Positions 1 through 8,644 of a stretch of DNA of 42,102 bases are shown piece after piece. A program made the position numbers and the translations under genes. Positions within the stretch are counted from its first letter, which is position 1. Every line of letters starts with the position of its first letter. The stretch is from contig JAMFSL010000213.1 of the NCBI GenBank assembly GCA_026225275.1, positions 1-42,102 of the forward strand. The letters run 5' to 3'. This DNA comes from Puia dinghuensis. GTDB lineage: Bacteria > Bacteroidota > Bacteroidia > Chitinophagales > Chitinophagaceae. Under the pieces are notes generated by a model that saw only the letters and a program-made list of their open reading frames with translations, was not told the origin of the DNA and did no database searches.

Positions 1-377
1 ACCCATTGGCTTCGCCAGGCCGGCGCCTCGAATGGATCTGCGAAATACTGTGTTTCGTGCACGACCTTACCGTTGTGAAATTCCATAATGCTGACTGTAT
101 AGGCTGGTCGTCCCTGGTAGGTGATGGTGTATTCGGTGATCCAGAGGTCGTCTTTCCCAAGCATTCGCCTGACATTGAAGCCAGACGGCTTACCGGGATG
201 ATGACTGCGCAGTGCCTGTAAATTATTTCGCCCAAGAATACGTTCGCCCGATTGCGGGTAATCACAGATGGCATTGTCATCGTAAATATCATGTTCTGCG
301 TTGGCGTCGCCGATTGCCGATGCGTGCCAGTGTGCATTCAGGGCTTCGCGGATTTGAGCTTCGTTATTTTCTGCCAT
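1..377 (-). CDS. SnoaL/NTF2-like protein, C-terminus cut off by window edge
   Basis: Reading from the ATG at 377 gives 125 residues without a stop before the window begins. The N-terminus (MAENNEAQIREALNAHW, then a short helix and NAICDYPQSGERILGR) and the later GKVVHETQYFADPFEAPAWR stretch are typical of the SnoaL-like branch of the NTF2 superfamily, small cone-shaped alpha+beta proteins that often act as cyclases or isomerases or bind small molecules. No signal peptide is seen, so it should be cytoplasmic. It is transcribed away from the LuxR-type gene at 519, and the 140-bp gap presumably holds both promoters. The substrate cannot be told from sequence. The family call is fairly secure; the end of the protein is not in the window. 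Confidence 0.75.
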   Translation of the reverse strand, partial: MAENNEAQIREALNAHWHASAIGDANAEHDIYDDNAICDYPQSGERILGRNNLQALRSHHPGKPSGFNVRRMLGKDDLWITEYTITYQGRPAYTVSIMEFHNGKVVHETQYFADPFEAPAWRSQW

Positions 378-518
378 CGTGTATGTTTTATGATGTTTAT
401 TTGTGGATCGGGTCGCCCGAAGGTAAGCCGACTAATCGAGCCAATCTATATGGCGGTTTCACACCCATCTGCCGATAGATAAATGAATAGATTTCCTGAA
501 ATTTGGTAAATTGGGGCT

Positions 519-1064
519 ATGATCCAGCGTTTTCTAGCCCGGCACAGACATATCATCCTGTACGGCCTCAGCCTTGCGCTGCTTTTAGTCCTGCTCAAAT
601 GGCTCGAATGGCGATTCATCGTAATAGACCGCGCCATCGAGATTTATAGCGGTGCGATTGCAGTCGTGTTTACCGGCCTGGGTATCTGGCTGGCGTTGAA
701 GCTAGGCCGCCCGAAATGGAAGACGGTGATCGTCGAAAAGGAAGTATACGTCACCCGGGAAACCAGCATTGCCTCTTCCATCGCCGTCGATGAGAGGGAA
801 CTGGCCCGGCTTGGTATCAGTCCCCGGGAATTGGAAGTGCTGCAACTGATGGCCGAAGGGCTGAGTAACCAGGAAATTGCGACCCGGCTCTTTGTTTCCC
901 TCAATACGATCAAGACGCATACCGGCAATATTTTTGCCAAGCTCGATGTCCGCCGCCGGACCCAGGCGGTCGAACAAGCCAGGAAACTGAACCTCATCCA
1001 CCAAAAAGGATCCCCCGAAAGCAGGATTTTTGCTGTTCCAAGCCAAAATCACCCGAAAGTATGA
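519..1064 (+). CDS. Membrane-anchored LuxR-type transcriptional regulator
   Basis: The 181-residue protein has two hydrophobic segments (about residues 12-28 and 41-60), a short linker, and a LuxR/GerE helix-turn-helix at about 95-160 (SPRELEVLQLMAEGLSNQEI, followed by LNTIKTHTGNIFAKLDV). There is no receiver domain, so it should be a DNA-binding domain tethered to the inner membrane rather than a phospho-regulated NarL protein. This architecture directly upstream of a DUF4199 membrane protein is common in Bacteroidota; here the partner follows after about 50 bp. The ATG at 519 is preceded by TAAATTGG at 508-515, one mismatch from the TAnnTTTG -7 box, so the transcript may have a very short leader. 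Targets are unknown. Confidence 0.85.
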   Translation: MIQRFLARHRHIILYGLSLALLLVLLKWLEWRFIVIDRAIEIYSGAIAVVFTGLGIWLALKLGRPKWKTVIVEKEVYVTRETSIASSIAVDERELARLGISPRELEVLQLMAEGLSNQEIATRLFVSLNTIKTHTGNIFAKLDVRRRTQAVEQARKLNLIHQKGSPESRIFAVPSQNHPKV

Positions 1065-1113
1065 CTCAAATGATCAAGCAATCCCGGATTTTTAGGGTAT
1101 AAATTCTTTGGTT

Positions 1114-1647
1114 ATGAAAAGGACAATTTTTGTCTTCGGTTCGATTTCCGGCGTGCTCGTCGGTATTTTCCTGGTCGCCCTTACCACGTGGGGAAGCACC
1201 AGTACCTCCAGCGAGTGGCTCGGCTATGCCTCCATGATCCTCGCCCTTTCATTAGTCTATGTCGGGGTGCGAAATTTCCGGGATAAGTATAACGGCGGGC
1301 TCATCAGCTTTGGTAATGCCTTGCGGATCGGGCTGGGTATCATGCTGATAGCCTCCACGTTCTATGTGGGGGTCTGGTTGGTTGAGTTTTATTGCTTTCT
1401 GCCGGATTTCATGGAAAAATATGCCGCGGCCATGGTACGGCATGCAAAGAGCAGCGGCCTGATTGGTGATGCGTTGCAAAAACGACTTGCGGAGATCGAG
1501 AGCATGCGGACCGGCTATCGCAACCCTATCAGGGTGATCCTTTACTCGTACCTGGAGATCCTACCTGTCGGGATCGTTATTTCTCTGCTGACGGCGTTGC
1601 TGGTTAAGCGGAAGGGGGTGCCTGTTGCTGTGCCTGCCGCGGGTTAG
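1114..1647 (+). CDS. DUF4199 family membrane protein
   Basis: This 177-residue protein has four hydrophobic stretches: about residues 5-25, 37-52, 73-92 and 144-164. Between the last two lies a soluble loop (FMEKYAAAMVRHAKSSG, then an acidic helix). That is the DUF4199 pattern, an uncharacterised inner-membrane family of Bacteroidota. An in-frame TTG lies six bases further upstream, but the ATG at 1114 with the sequence MKRTIFVFGS is the natural start. It follows the membrane-bound LuxR gene by about 50 bp in the same direction and probably shares its transcript, so the two may work together as a membrane signalling pair. That functional link is inferred from context only. Confidence 0.75.
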   Translation: MKRTIFVFGSISGVLVGIFLVALTTWGSTSTSSEWLGYASMILALSLVYVGVRNFRDKYNGGLISFGNALRIGLGIMLIASTFYVGVWLVEFYCFLPDFMEKYAAAMVRHAKSSGLIGDALQKRLAEIESMRTGYRNPIRVILYSYLEILPVGIVISLLTALLVKRKGVPVAVPAAG

Positions 1648-1722
1648 TGGGGCGGCCGTTGCGGGCTAGTGGGGAGATCAAGATATTGGAGTATCCAGAT
1701 ATATAATAAAAAACAATAAAAA

Positions 1723-2094
1723 ATGAAAAAAGTAACTGGCATTGGTGGCATTCTTTTCAAGTGCAAAGACCCAAAAAAAATGACAGCATGGTATGAAAAA
1801 AATCTTGGTTTAACCACCAATCCTTATGGGGCGACTTTTGAGTGGTATGAAGCTGCTGACAACACAAAGAAAGGACAAACACAATGGACACCGTTTTCCG
1901 AAACGTCGAAATACTTTGAAACAGACTTTATGATCAATTACAGGGTTGACAACCTGGAAGCTCTTGTCGAGGAACTAAAAGAGAATGGGGTGACTATTGT
2001 GGATGCTATCGAAACCGTCGATTTCGGTAAGTTTGTACATATCCTTGACGCAGAAGGGAACAAAGTTCAATTGTGGGAGCCTATAGACGCTTGA
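1723..2094 (+). CDS. VOC (glyoxalase-like) family protein
   Basis: The 123-residue protein carries the paired beta-alpha-beta-beta-beta modules of the vicinal oxygen chelate fold. GIGGILFKCKDPKKMTAWYEKNLGL opens module one. LEALVEELKENGVTIV and HILDAEGNKVQLWEP close module two, with the usual terminal Glu in the last strand. The His/Gln that opens the metal site in true glyoxalase I is not obvious, so a bound metal and the reaction are uncertain. Codons are more A+T-rich than in the two genes before it. It stands alone: the previous gene ends 75 bp upstream and the sigma factor begins 190 bp downstream. An AT-rich run (1690-1722) is the likely promoter and leader region. Confidence 0.8.
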   Translation: MKKVTGIGGILFKCKDPKKMTAWYEKNLGLTTNPYGATFEWYEAADNTKKGQTQWTPFSETSKYFETDFMINYRVDNLEALVEELKENGVTIVDAIETVDFGKFVHILDAEGNKVQLWEPIDA

Positions 2095-2115
2095 GCCCGT
2101 CAAAATGATAAGGGA

Positions 2116-2149
2116 ATGGAAGCCAGCTGCTAATGCGGTCGGCTTTCAT
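2116..2149 (+). terminator. Possible weak terminator after the VOC gene
   Basis: ATGGAAGCC (2116-2124) can pair with GGCTTTCAT (2141-2149) as a nine-pair stem with one G-U pair and a 16-base loop. Only a loose T/C-rich run follows. It lies 20 bases after the VOC stop codon. The position is right but the U-tract is poor. Confidence 0.3.
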
Positions 2150-2286
2150 CTATTTCTTCCAGGTAATGGGAGTAATATTATCAAATATTTATTTTTTATT
2201 TACGCAGTGATCGATCAGTCCTTATTTATATACATTCGCGGCAGAATAGAATAATTTATATATCAACTTGAATAAATTTACTACAG

Positions 2287-2808
2287 TTGCTTAGTGTAAA
2301 GGAATTAAAGGATGGTAATGAATTTTACTTCAAACAAGTATTTGAACAATACCATCAAAAGCTTTATTTCTTCATCCTAAACAAAACTAAGTCGGAATAT
2401 ATAACAGAGGAGGTTGTGCAGATGGCATTTACGAAACTTTGGCAATGCCGACAAACCTTGCAGGAGGAATACACTATTTCCACACAGTTGTTCAGGATCG
2501 CCACTACCACACTTATTGATTATTTGCGAAAGTATAATAATAAGGAGGCGATAACTGGTCGTCTCGATGGGGTAAATATTGAAAAAGGGGTTGACAGTAC
2601 AAATGAAAAAATGAGCGGAGCCGAATTACAAAAGAGAATATCGGAAGCCGTTAATGATCTGCCCCCGGTAAGAAAGCAGGTATTTGAGATGAGCCGCGAG
2701 CAAGGTATGTCATATAGAGAAATCGCTGAAACCTTATCTGTTTCTTCCAGGACGGTGGAAACGCATATTTACAAGGCGCTGAAGCAGATAAAAAAACATA
2801 TAATTTGA
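2287..2808 (+). CDS. ECF RNA polymerase sigma factor, FecI-like
   Basis: The product is 173 residues. Region 2 is at about 15-85 (FKQVFEQYHQKLYFFILNKT, then EEVVQMAFTKLW and a DYLRKY helix) and region 4 at about 110-170 (LPPVRKQVFEMSREQGMSYR, then EIAETLSVSSRTVETHIYKAL). It belongs to the Bacteroidota sigma-70 family that pairs with FecR-type anti-sigma factors, and the next gene is exactly that. The only plausible start is the TTG at 2287, because an in-frame stop lies at 2269 and no ATG occurs before region 2. TACATTCG at 2231-2238 resembles a -7 box with one mismatch. Its stop overlaps the start of the anti-sigma gene (TTGA), so translation is coupled. It presumably activates the TonB receptor downstream. 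Confidence 0.85.
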   Translation: MLSVKELKDGNEFYFKQVFEQYHQKLYFFILNKTKSEYITEEVVQMAFTKLWQCRQTLQEEYTISTQLFRIATTTLIDYLRKYNNKEAITGRLDGVNIEKGVDSTNEKMSGAELQKRISEAVNDLPPVRKQVFEMSREQGMSYREIAETLSVSSRTVETHIYKALKQIKKHII

Positions 2809-3776
2809 TAACAGAGGAAACCATAAAAAACATAGACGTAGAAGAATGGGAGAATTTCCAACCTCCACATGATCTATCCGCCGATATATCCAGCAAGCTG
2901 TGGAATAACGTAAATAAAAATATTGCTTTTCCCGCAATACATTATGCTTATTTGAGATGGATCGCAGTGGCGGCATCGGTTTTATTGGTTATAGGCCTTT
3001 CCTGGCGTGCTACTTTGAAAAAACAAAAGACAAGCGTACCCAGTGTTGAAACTGTTGCGACTGTTGGGACAACAAAGAAAATCTTCAATAATAGGACTCA
3101 AAAAATGATGCTGACGCTAGGCGACGGTTCTACAGTAGAACTTTCACCTAACAGTACGCTGTCTTATCCCGAAAACTTCAACGTTTCAAAGAGGGATGTA
3201 ACATTGGATGGCGAAGCAACTTTCGATGTAGCTAAAGATGCAGCTAAAATCTTTTCCGTGCAAGGCCATTCTCTTTTAATCACTGTTTTAGGCACGCGTT
3301 TTACGGTAAGAACTTATGAGGCGAATAGTGCCGCAAAAGTAATTTTGCATGAAGGAAGGATAATGGTAAAGATCTTCGATTCCTCTTCCCTGCACAATAA
3401 AAACGGCTATTACCTCACTGCCGGCGATATTTTTATATTAAAAAAGGTAAATCTGCCTTCTCGTATCAACAATGCAGAGCGTATTGCAACTCCGTCGACT
3501 ATTTCGGCCGATTCCCTGTCGGTTCGAATCTTACACCTTGAAAAAGATAAAGATGATTGCTACGTATTCAACAACCCCCCTCTCGATGTAGTATTTGACC
3601 AATTACAGATTATCTATAATACAAAGATCATCTATAATAAAGCAGAACTAGGCAATCGGACGTTTATCGGGAAAATAGATAGAAAAGATTCGCTCTATCA
3701 TATATTGAAAAGCATTTCCCTGCTCGATAACTTTACTTTACGTCAACAAGGCGACAGCTTCGTCATAGGCAATTAA
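2805..3776 (+). CDS. FecR-like anti-sigma factor
   Basis: The product is 323 residues: a short cytoplasmic N-terminus, one membrane span at about 48-64 (RWIAVAASVLLVIGLSW), a FecR domain at about 95-195 (LGDGSTVELSPNSTLSYPEN, FDVAKDAAKIFSVQGHS, LGTRFTVRTY), and a C-terminal secretin/TonB-short-N-type module (DUF4974-like) at about 250-320 (FNNPPLDVVFDQLQIIYNTK). It should hold the sigma factor at the inner membrane and read the state of the outer-membrane receptor through its periplasmic part. The start is a TTG inside the sigma stop (TTGA, 2805-2808), which makes this a coupled pair. There is no ATG near the N-terminus that keeps the cytoplasmic sigma-binding part. Confidence 0.85.
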   Translation: MITEETIKNIDVEEWENFQPPHDLSADISSKLWNNVNKNIAFPAIHYAYLRWIAVAASVLLVIGLSWRATLKKQKTSVPSVETVATVGTTKKIFNNRTQKMMLTLGDGSTVELSPNSTLSYPENFNVSKRDVTLDGEATFDVAKDAAKIFSVQGHSLLITVLGTRFTVRTYEANSAAKVILHEGRIMVKIFDSSSLHNKNGYYLTAGDIFILKKVNLPSRINNAERIATPSTISADSLSVRILHLEKDKDDCYVFNNPPLDVVFDQLQIIYNTKIIYNKAELGNRTFIGKIDRKDSLYHILKSISLLDNFTLRQQGDSFVIGN

Positions 3777-3903
3777 TCAAGTCCAGATCATTTTAATAGT
3801 TATTGGCACTCTCCTTATTAAGTTAATATTAACAGTCAGGGTAAGCTCCAACTACTGCGTATAATAAAGAAATAAAATCTTTATAACGTAGAATAAGTCT
3901 ATT

Positions 3904-6636
3904 ATGATCAGATCAATAACCAAAATCCGACTGCTCCTTTCCATTCTATTTTTGGGCCTCTGCTGTCATATTCAGTTGATTGCCAATGCGCAAAAAATCA
4001 ATGAAATAAAGGGGCAGGTGTTTGACGAGAGCGGACAGCCTGTTGCTTACGCGTCTGTCGTTGCCAAAAACCAAAGTACCGGCCAAAGTGCAAGCACACA
4101 AACAGATTCATTAGGTGTTTTCATTTATCGCAATTTGGCCGCCGGCGGTCCTTATTCCTTTATTGTCTCACACGTAGGTTTTCAAACTCAAACATTAGCC
4201 GGCTATAACATAAAAACCGATGCCGATATAACCTTATTGATCAAGTTAAAAGCGATAGAGAATGGTTTAAATGAAATTATTGTTACCGGCCGTGCAGGTG
4301 CGCTGAATCGCACAAAGCTTCAAACAAGCTATTCAGTCACCAGCATTGGTTATAATGCGCTGAGCTTACAGGAGCCTACAAGTGTTACCGAGAGTCTGAA
4401 ATCAGTACCAGGGTTCTGGGTTGAGGCTTCCGGAGGTGAGGCGAGTGGTAATGTAAGAGCAAGAGGGGTTCCTGTGGATGGTTTCGGATCAATCCAGTTG
4501 TTGGAAGACGGAATTCCTGTACAGCACGACCCGGCCTTAGGCTATCTTAACGCAGACCAAGCCTTTCGTTTCGATGAGACCATTCAATCTATTGAAGTTG
4601 TCCGTGGCGGTCCCTCTTCCGTATTTTATTCCAATGCGCCGGCAGGAGCAGTCAACTATATTCCCCGTGCCGTTGGTGATAAGACAGAGGGGATTTTTAA
4701 GCTGAGCGTAGGAGATGACAATCTTAACAGAGAAGATTTCTGGATAGGAGCTCCTCTCGGTGATGGGTGGAAATTGGCTACCGGCGGGTTTTACCGCACA
4801 GGGACAGGGGCGCGTAATCCTGGTTACACCGGCAATCGTGGTGGGCAGATCAGAGCTACTATCGGCAAGAGCTGGGAAAAAACAAGCGTTAGTATTGACT
4901 ATAAGCAATTGAATGATGATGTGATATTTTATACAGATATGCCCATGACCTATAATAGCAAAGGGAAAATAGTAGCTGTACAGGGTTTTAATGGTAACTA
5001 CGGCGCTATTGCAGGCCCTGAAACCGAAAGAATGAACATGGTTCAAGGGGACAGCAGTCTTTACCATTATGATAATACGGTTGGAACGTCAGTCAACAGA
5101 AGCCAGGTTACGATTAAATTTCAGACCGATCTTGGTGATAATTGGATCCTGAAGAATTCGCTTCGGTACTCCAACACCCAAACCCAACGCAATGGAGTAT
5201 ATGCGCTAAATTTATTAACTGCCGATTCCTTTTATAAGGCTCAATCGAGCCTATTGTCACAAGCCCCTGGTGCCACGAAATTAGGGTTCCAATATGCGAC
5301 TACAGGCACAGCATTCAATAATGCCAATCAAAATGGCAATGGCCTTGTCATTCAAGGCGGATTAAGAGGCATTACCATGCCTCAGACAGAAGCTGACAAC
5401 GATCTTCACCTTTCGCATGTTTTTTATATGGGTTCATCCAAGCATGATTTTAATTTAGGATATTATTATGCTCATTTCAATCAAAACTTCAGCAGATATT
5501 CTTCAGATGTATACCTGGACGTTCAAAATCAGTCAAGATTGTTGAATATCGTAGGCATAGATGGCAATGGAAATGTAGTAAAAACTTTTTCCAGCAATGG
5601 AGTATCCCGATATGGATATGAGTGGGCGGACGCCAATGGTGAACAGACAACGCAGGCACTTTATGTTAGTGATGAATGGCAGATAACACATGCCTTTCGT
5701 ATCGATGGCGGCGTGCGTTGGGAGTATGCGCAAACGGATGGCGTTGTAGAACAATCGCAGACTGTAAACCTGGGTACATACGCCACATCCCAGATAACGA
5801 CAGGAAACGGGGAATGGCTGGGCTATAACCATCATTTTGACTACACTACCTGGACAGTGGGAGCGGATTATCAGCTTTCCCCCAATATGGGTCTTTTCGG
5901 CAGGTATACATCTGCAGCACGCCTTCCCGGATTTGGCACTTACTATACCAATGTCAGCTCGGCAGCCGTTACTCAGACCATGCAACTAGGTGAGCTGGGA
6001 TACAAATATGCCAGCAGTCTATTGTCTTTTTATGGTACCGGATTCTATACAAGGTATAATAACGTCGGCTTTACCAATGAAGTGAGCACCTTGAACGGCT
6101 TCACCCAGGTAAATGCCTTTGCGAATACAAATGCATATGGCCTTGAACTCGAGGGCAGTATATTTCCGGTACAATGGTTCGATGTTACGGCGACAGCGAC
6201 GTTGCAGCATGGGGTATATGAGGGGCTTAAGGCCGAGGCCGTTTCCGGAGGCACGCTGACACAATCATACAATTACAATGGCAATCGGCTGATCAGAGTA
6301 CCGCAAGCCTCTGTCAGAGCCGTTCCGGGATTCAATCTCTTTCGTAACCGCCTTCGTCTGCAATCGGCCATAGAATACGAAGGAAAACGCTACACTGACG
6401 TCGCTAACACTCAGGTTCTTCCCGCCTATACGAAAGTCGATATCGATGCTTCGGTAAAAGTGACCAATGAAATTTCAGTTTTTGGCGTTATTGATAATCT
6501 TACTAATTCCTTAGGACTTACGGAAGGTAATCCACGCCAAGGTGAAATCCAAAGTCAGGAGGCCAACCAATTTTATTTCTTAGCCCGTCCGATATTGGGA
6601 AGAAGTTTCAAAATTTCTATACGGTATAAGTTTTAG
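3904..6636 (+). CDS. TonB-dependent outer-membrane receptor
   Basis: The product is 910 residues. A signal peptide spans about 1-29 (cleavage near NAQ). A CarboxypepD_reg-like beta domain lies at about 34-115 (IKGQVFDESGQPVAYASVVA). The plug covers about 135-255 (TSVTESLKSVPGFWVEASGG, RARGVPVDGFGS, IEVVRGGPSSVFYSNAPAGA), followed by a 22-strand barrel that ends in ISIRYKF with the C-terminal Phe needed for outer-membrane assembly. The layout resembles iron-complex receptors rather than SusC, and no SusD gene follows. The FecA-type STN signalling domain expected for a receptor beside FecI/FecR is missing; its place is taken by the carboxypeptidase-like domain. The ligand is unknown; a siderophore or other chelate is most likely. 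The gene ends in a strong terminator and its transcript probably starts in the 127-bp gap after FecR. Confidence 0.88.
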   Translation: MIRSITKIRLLLSILFLGLCCHIQLIANAQKINEIKGQVFDESGQPVAYASVVAKNQSTGQSASTQTDSLGVFIYRNLAAGGPYSFIVSHVGFQTQTLAGYNIKTDADITLLIKLKAIENGLNEIIVTGRAGALNRTKLQTSYSVTSIGYNALSLQEPTSVTESLKSVPGFWVEASGGEASGNVRARGVPVDGFGSIQLLEDGIPVQHDPALGYLNADQAFRFDETIQSIEVVRGGPSSVFYSNAPAGAVNYIPRAVGDKTEGIFKLSVGDDNLNREDFWIGAPLGDGWKLATGGFYRTGTGARNPGYTGNRGGQIRATIGKSWEKTSVSIDYKQLNDDVIFYTDMPMTYNSKGKIVAVQGFNGNYGAIAGPETERMNMVQGDSSLYHYDNTVGTSVNRSQVTIKFQTDLGDNWILKNSLRYSNTQTQRNGVYALNLLTADSFYKAQSSLLSQAPGATKLGFQYATTGTAFNNANQNGNGLVIQGGLRGITMPQTEADNDLHLSHVFYMGSSKHDFNLGYYYAHFNQNFSRYSSDVYLDVQNQSRLLNIVGIDGNGNVVKTFSSNGVSRYGYEWADANGEQTTQALYVSDEWQITHAFRIDGGVRWEYAQTDGVVEQSQTVNLGTYATSQITTGNGEWLGYNHHFDYTTWTVGADYQLSPNMGLFGRYTSAARLPGFGTYYTNVSSAAVTQTMQLGELGYKYASSLLSFYGTGFYTRYNNVGFTNEVSTLNGFTQVNAFANTNAYGLELEGSIFPVQWFDVTATATLQHGVYEGLKAEAVSGGTLTQSYNYNGNRLIRVPQASVRAVPGFNLFRNRLRLQSAIEYEGKRYTDVANTQVLPAYTKVDIDASVKVTNEISVFGVIDNLTNSLGLTEGNPRQGEIQSQEANQFYFLARPILGRSFKISIRYKF

Positions 6637-6665
6637 TCGATATTTAGGGTTGGGGCCGATCAGTA

Positions 6666-6697
6666 GGTTGAAAACGAATGTTTTCAACCTTTTTTAT
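6666..6697 (+). terminator. Rho-independent terminator of the TonB receptor gene
   Basis: GGTTGAAAAC (6666-6675) and GTTTTCAACC (6680-6689) form a perfect ten-pair stem with a GAAT loop, followed by a run of seven T from 6690. It lies 30 bases after the receptor stop codon. Confidence 0.92.
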
Positions 6698-6717
6698 TTG
6701 TTCGAGGATCCGATTTA

Positions 6718-6837
6718 TCAGGACTTGAAGAAATATTGTTCGAAAACGATTTTCCCGTCGTTAACTTCATAAACAGCGATTTCGTCCATCACAGCAGAAT
6801 GCACCGCTGAAACCTGGGCGGCCCAGTCACTATCTCT
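6718..6837 (-). pseudogene. C-terminal fragment of an NTF2/SnoaL-like gene
   Basis: One minus-strand frame reads RDSDWAAQVSAVHSAVMDEI and then AVYEVNDGKIVFEQYFFKS before a TGA at 6718-6720. The second half is the typical last two strands of an NTF2-like protein (IAVYEVNDGKIVFEQYFF). Upstream of residue RDS the frame runs into unrelated sequence with no start codon, so only the last 40 codons survive. It sits 35 bp beyond the end of the AraC gene on the same strand, as if it had once been the next gene of that unit. Confidence 0.6.
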
Positions 6838-6874
6838 CCGGCAATTTGTTGAATATCCATGATTCTATTTGTTA

Positions 6875-7765
6875 TTAGTTAGGTATATATTTTTTAAACT
6901 GATTAGGAGTCATATCTGTCTCCTTCTTAAAAAGTCTCGAAAAATAGGATAAATCTCCAAACCCAAGTTCATAGGCAATTTCAGAAACCCGCTGATCATT
7001 GCCCCTGAGGCGGTTCTTGGCTTCGTTTATAAGGTAAATATGGATCAATTCCATAGCGGTTTTACCCGTTTCCTGTTTCAGCATATCGCTAAGGTAGCGG
7101 GGTGACAAGTTAAGTTGCGAGGCCAAAGTGCTTACGTTGGGCAACCCCTGATCAAGCAGTAACCCGGTCTCAAAATGAGTAGCCAGAACATCATTAAACT
7201 TTGATACGGTTTTACCGGAAAGTTCGGTACGGTTTATAAACTGGCGTTTATAGAAACGCTGCGAATATTTCAGCATTGAACCAATATGCGCCAGCATTAT
7301 GTCGCGACTATATTCATCATTATTAGCCAGATATTCGGTATCTATCTTGTAAAAAAGATCCCACATGATCTGTTCTTCACGTGGAGAAAGATGTAATGCT
7401 TCGTTTGCCTCATAATCAAAAAAAGCATATTTGCTGATCTCATTGTGCAGAACGTGGCCGTTCAAAAAATCTTCATGAATGAATATGACGAATGAGTCTT
7501 CGTGATATTCCAGGCCTTTAAACTGAATAATTTGCCGGGGTTTGAAAAATATCATGCAGCCGTTGTCATGGTCATATTTAGTACGCCCGTACATAATGAT
7601 GCCAGATATAAGCTTTTTAAGACTGATTATATAGAAATCAGAGGTAAACACTTTTTCACCCAACGAGGTGTTTTTAGGGCACCTATAAACGCTAAAGAGT
7701 GGATTTTCCGGCATCGGGAGGCCATTAAAGCGATGCATCTCGGCCAAACTACTAAAGTGCTGCAT
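6875..7765 (-). CDS. AraC family transcriptional regulator
   Basis: The product is 296 residues. The N-terminal part (about 20-165) looks like an AraC_binding cupin-type sensor (GCMIFFKPRQIIQFKG, FVIFIHEDFLNGH). The C-terminal part (about 195-294) holds two helix-turn-helix motifs (VSTLASQLNLSPRYLSDMLK and VSEIAYELGFGDLSYFSRLF), followed by the family signature KKETDMTPNQFKKY. This type often controls a short-chain dehydrogenase and NTF2-like genes in Bacteroidota; pieces of just such genes lie on both sides (7778-7969 and 6718-6837). The regulator itself looks intact, but its original targets here are broken, so it may be an orphan. The inducer is unknown. Confidence 0.88.
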   Translation of the reverse strand: MQHFSSLAEMHRFNGLPMPENPLFSVYRCPKNTSLGEKVFTSDFYIISLKKLISGIIMYGRTKYDHDNGCMIFFKPRQIIQFKGLEYHEDSFVIFIHEDFLNGHVLHNEISKYAFFDYEANEALHLSPREEQIMWDLFYKIDTEYLANNDEYSRDIMLAHIGSMLKYSQRFYKRQFINRTELSGKTVSKFNDVLATHFETGLLLDQGLPNVSTLASQLNLSPRYLSDMLKQETGKTAMELIHIYLINEAKNRLRGNDQRVSEIAYELGFGDLSYFSRLFKKETDMTPNQFKKYIPN

Positions 7766-7777
7766 GATTTTTTGTTT

Positions 7778-7969
7778 TTATTTGCCTTGTGCTGCTACTG
7801 TCATTTCCTGCCAGCTATTCCAGTCGGCATGCCGGCTGTCATATTCTTTCTTAACCAACAAAGGAGCGTATTTTCCGAGCAGTAAACGCAACGGAGGGTT
7901 TTCGCTATCAATTAATTTCAATATAGCAGCTATCGTGCCGGCCGCAACACCGCGAAAATCAGGCGGCAT
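7778..7969 (-). pseudogene. C-terminal fragment of a short-chain dehydrogenase (SDR)
   Basis: A 63-residue minus-strand frame (MPPDFRGVAAGTIAAILKLI, then DSENPPLRLLLGKYAPLLVK and a basic tail) matches the last 50-60 residues of classical SDR oxidoreductases, where the ESENPPLRLLLG stretch forms the final strand and helix. No Rossmann glycine motif or YxxxK is present. A stop codon (TAA) lies two codons before the apparent start, so the catalytic part is gone and expression is unlikely. The fragment ends 12 bp before the AraC start codon. Confidence 0.65.
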
Positions 7970-8063
7970 CCCTTAAAAAACATTTGCGAAGCCGATTGGC
8001 TGCGCGTATATTCGGCAACCTGGACGAATATTTTCTCGCCCTGGTCGTCAATAAAAAGTGAAA

Positions 8064-8549
8064 ATGGCTGTTACATTAAGAAATATAAAGAAAGAAGATA
8101 ACGACGAGTTAGCGCGCATCATCCGCGCATCGTTGGTTGAGTTTGATGTACCTAAAATCGGCACTGTATATTCTGATCCGGATACCGATCGCTTGTTCCA
8201 ATTGTTTGAAGAGGCGCCCGCCAGTTGCTATTTAGTAGCGGAAGAAGACGGCGCCTTAATTGGCGGCTGCGGCGTATACCCAACACCAGGGTTACCCACC
8301 GGCTATGCCGAACTGGTAAAGCTATACCTCACAAACGCTACGCGCGGCCGGGGCATAGGCAAAATGATGATGGACAAATGTTACGAAGCAGCTAAAGCCA
8401 TGGGCTATACACATTTGTACCTCGAGTCGTTCCCGCAATTAGCAAAAGCAGTAAGCATTTATAAAAAAGCTGGTTTTAAACCTTTGACCGGCGCTTTGGG
8501 TAATTCGGGGCATTTCGCCTGTACTATCTGGATGGTAAAGGAATTGTAA
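8064..8549 (+). CDS. GNAT family N-acetyltransferase
   Basis: The product is 161 residues with the GNAT core: motif C/D at the N-terminus (VTLRNIKKEDNDELARIIRA), strand beta4 (GYAELVKLYLTNATRG), the acetyl-CoA pyrophosphate loop RGRGIGKMMMD (Q/RxxGxG/A) at about 92-103, and motif B (GYTHLYLESFPQLAKAVSIY, then KKAGF). It should be a cytoplasmic acetyltransferase acting on a small amine or a protein N-terminus; the acceptor cannot be predicted. An in-frame GTG lies two codons upstream at 8058, but the ATG at 8064 is the better start. It has no obvious partner: the sequence before it holds gene debris and the ArsB-like gene converges from the right. Confidence 0.85.
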   Translation: MAVTLRNIKKEDNDELARIIRASLVEFDVPKIGTVYSDPDTDRLFQLFEEAPASCYLVAEEDGALIGGCGVYPTPGLPTGYAELVKLYLTNATRGRGIGKMMMDKCYEAAKAMGYTHLYLESFPQLAKAVSIYKKAGFKPLTGALGNSGHFACTIWMVKEL

Positions 8550-8644
8550 AGCTGATCCTAAAGCGACATTTATAATGCGATCTGGCGCTCCCAGGAGTAG
8601 ACGCTAACTTCGGCGACTGTGTTTCAGATAGGCAGTATGTTGGC

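Noticed and set aside
7970-8057. Protein-like frames on both strands between the SDR fragment and the GNAT gene
   Set aside because: Frames such as FIDDQGEKIFVQVAEYTRSQ look plausible but are under 45 codons, lack starts and match nothing I recognise.
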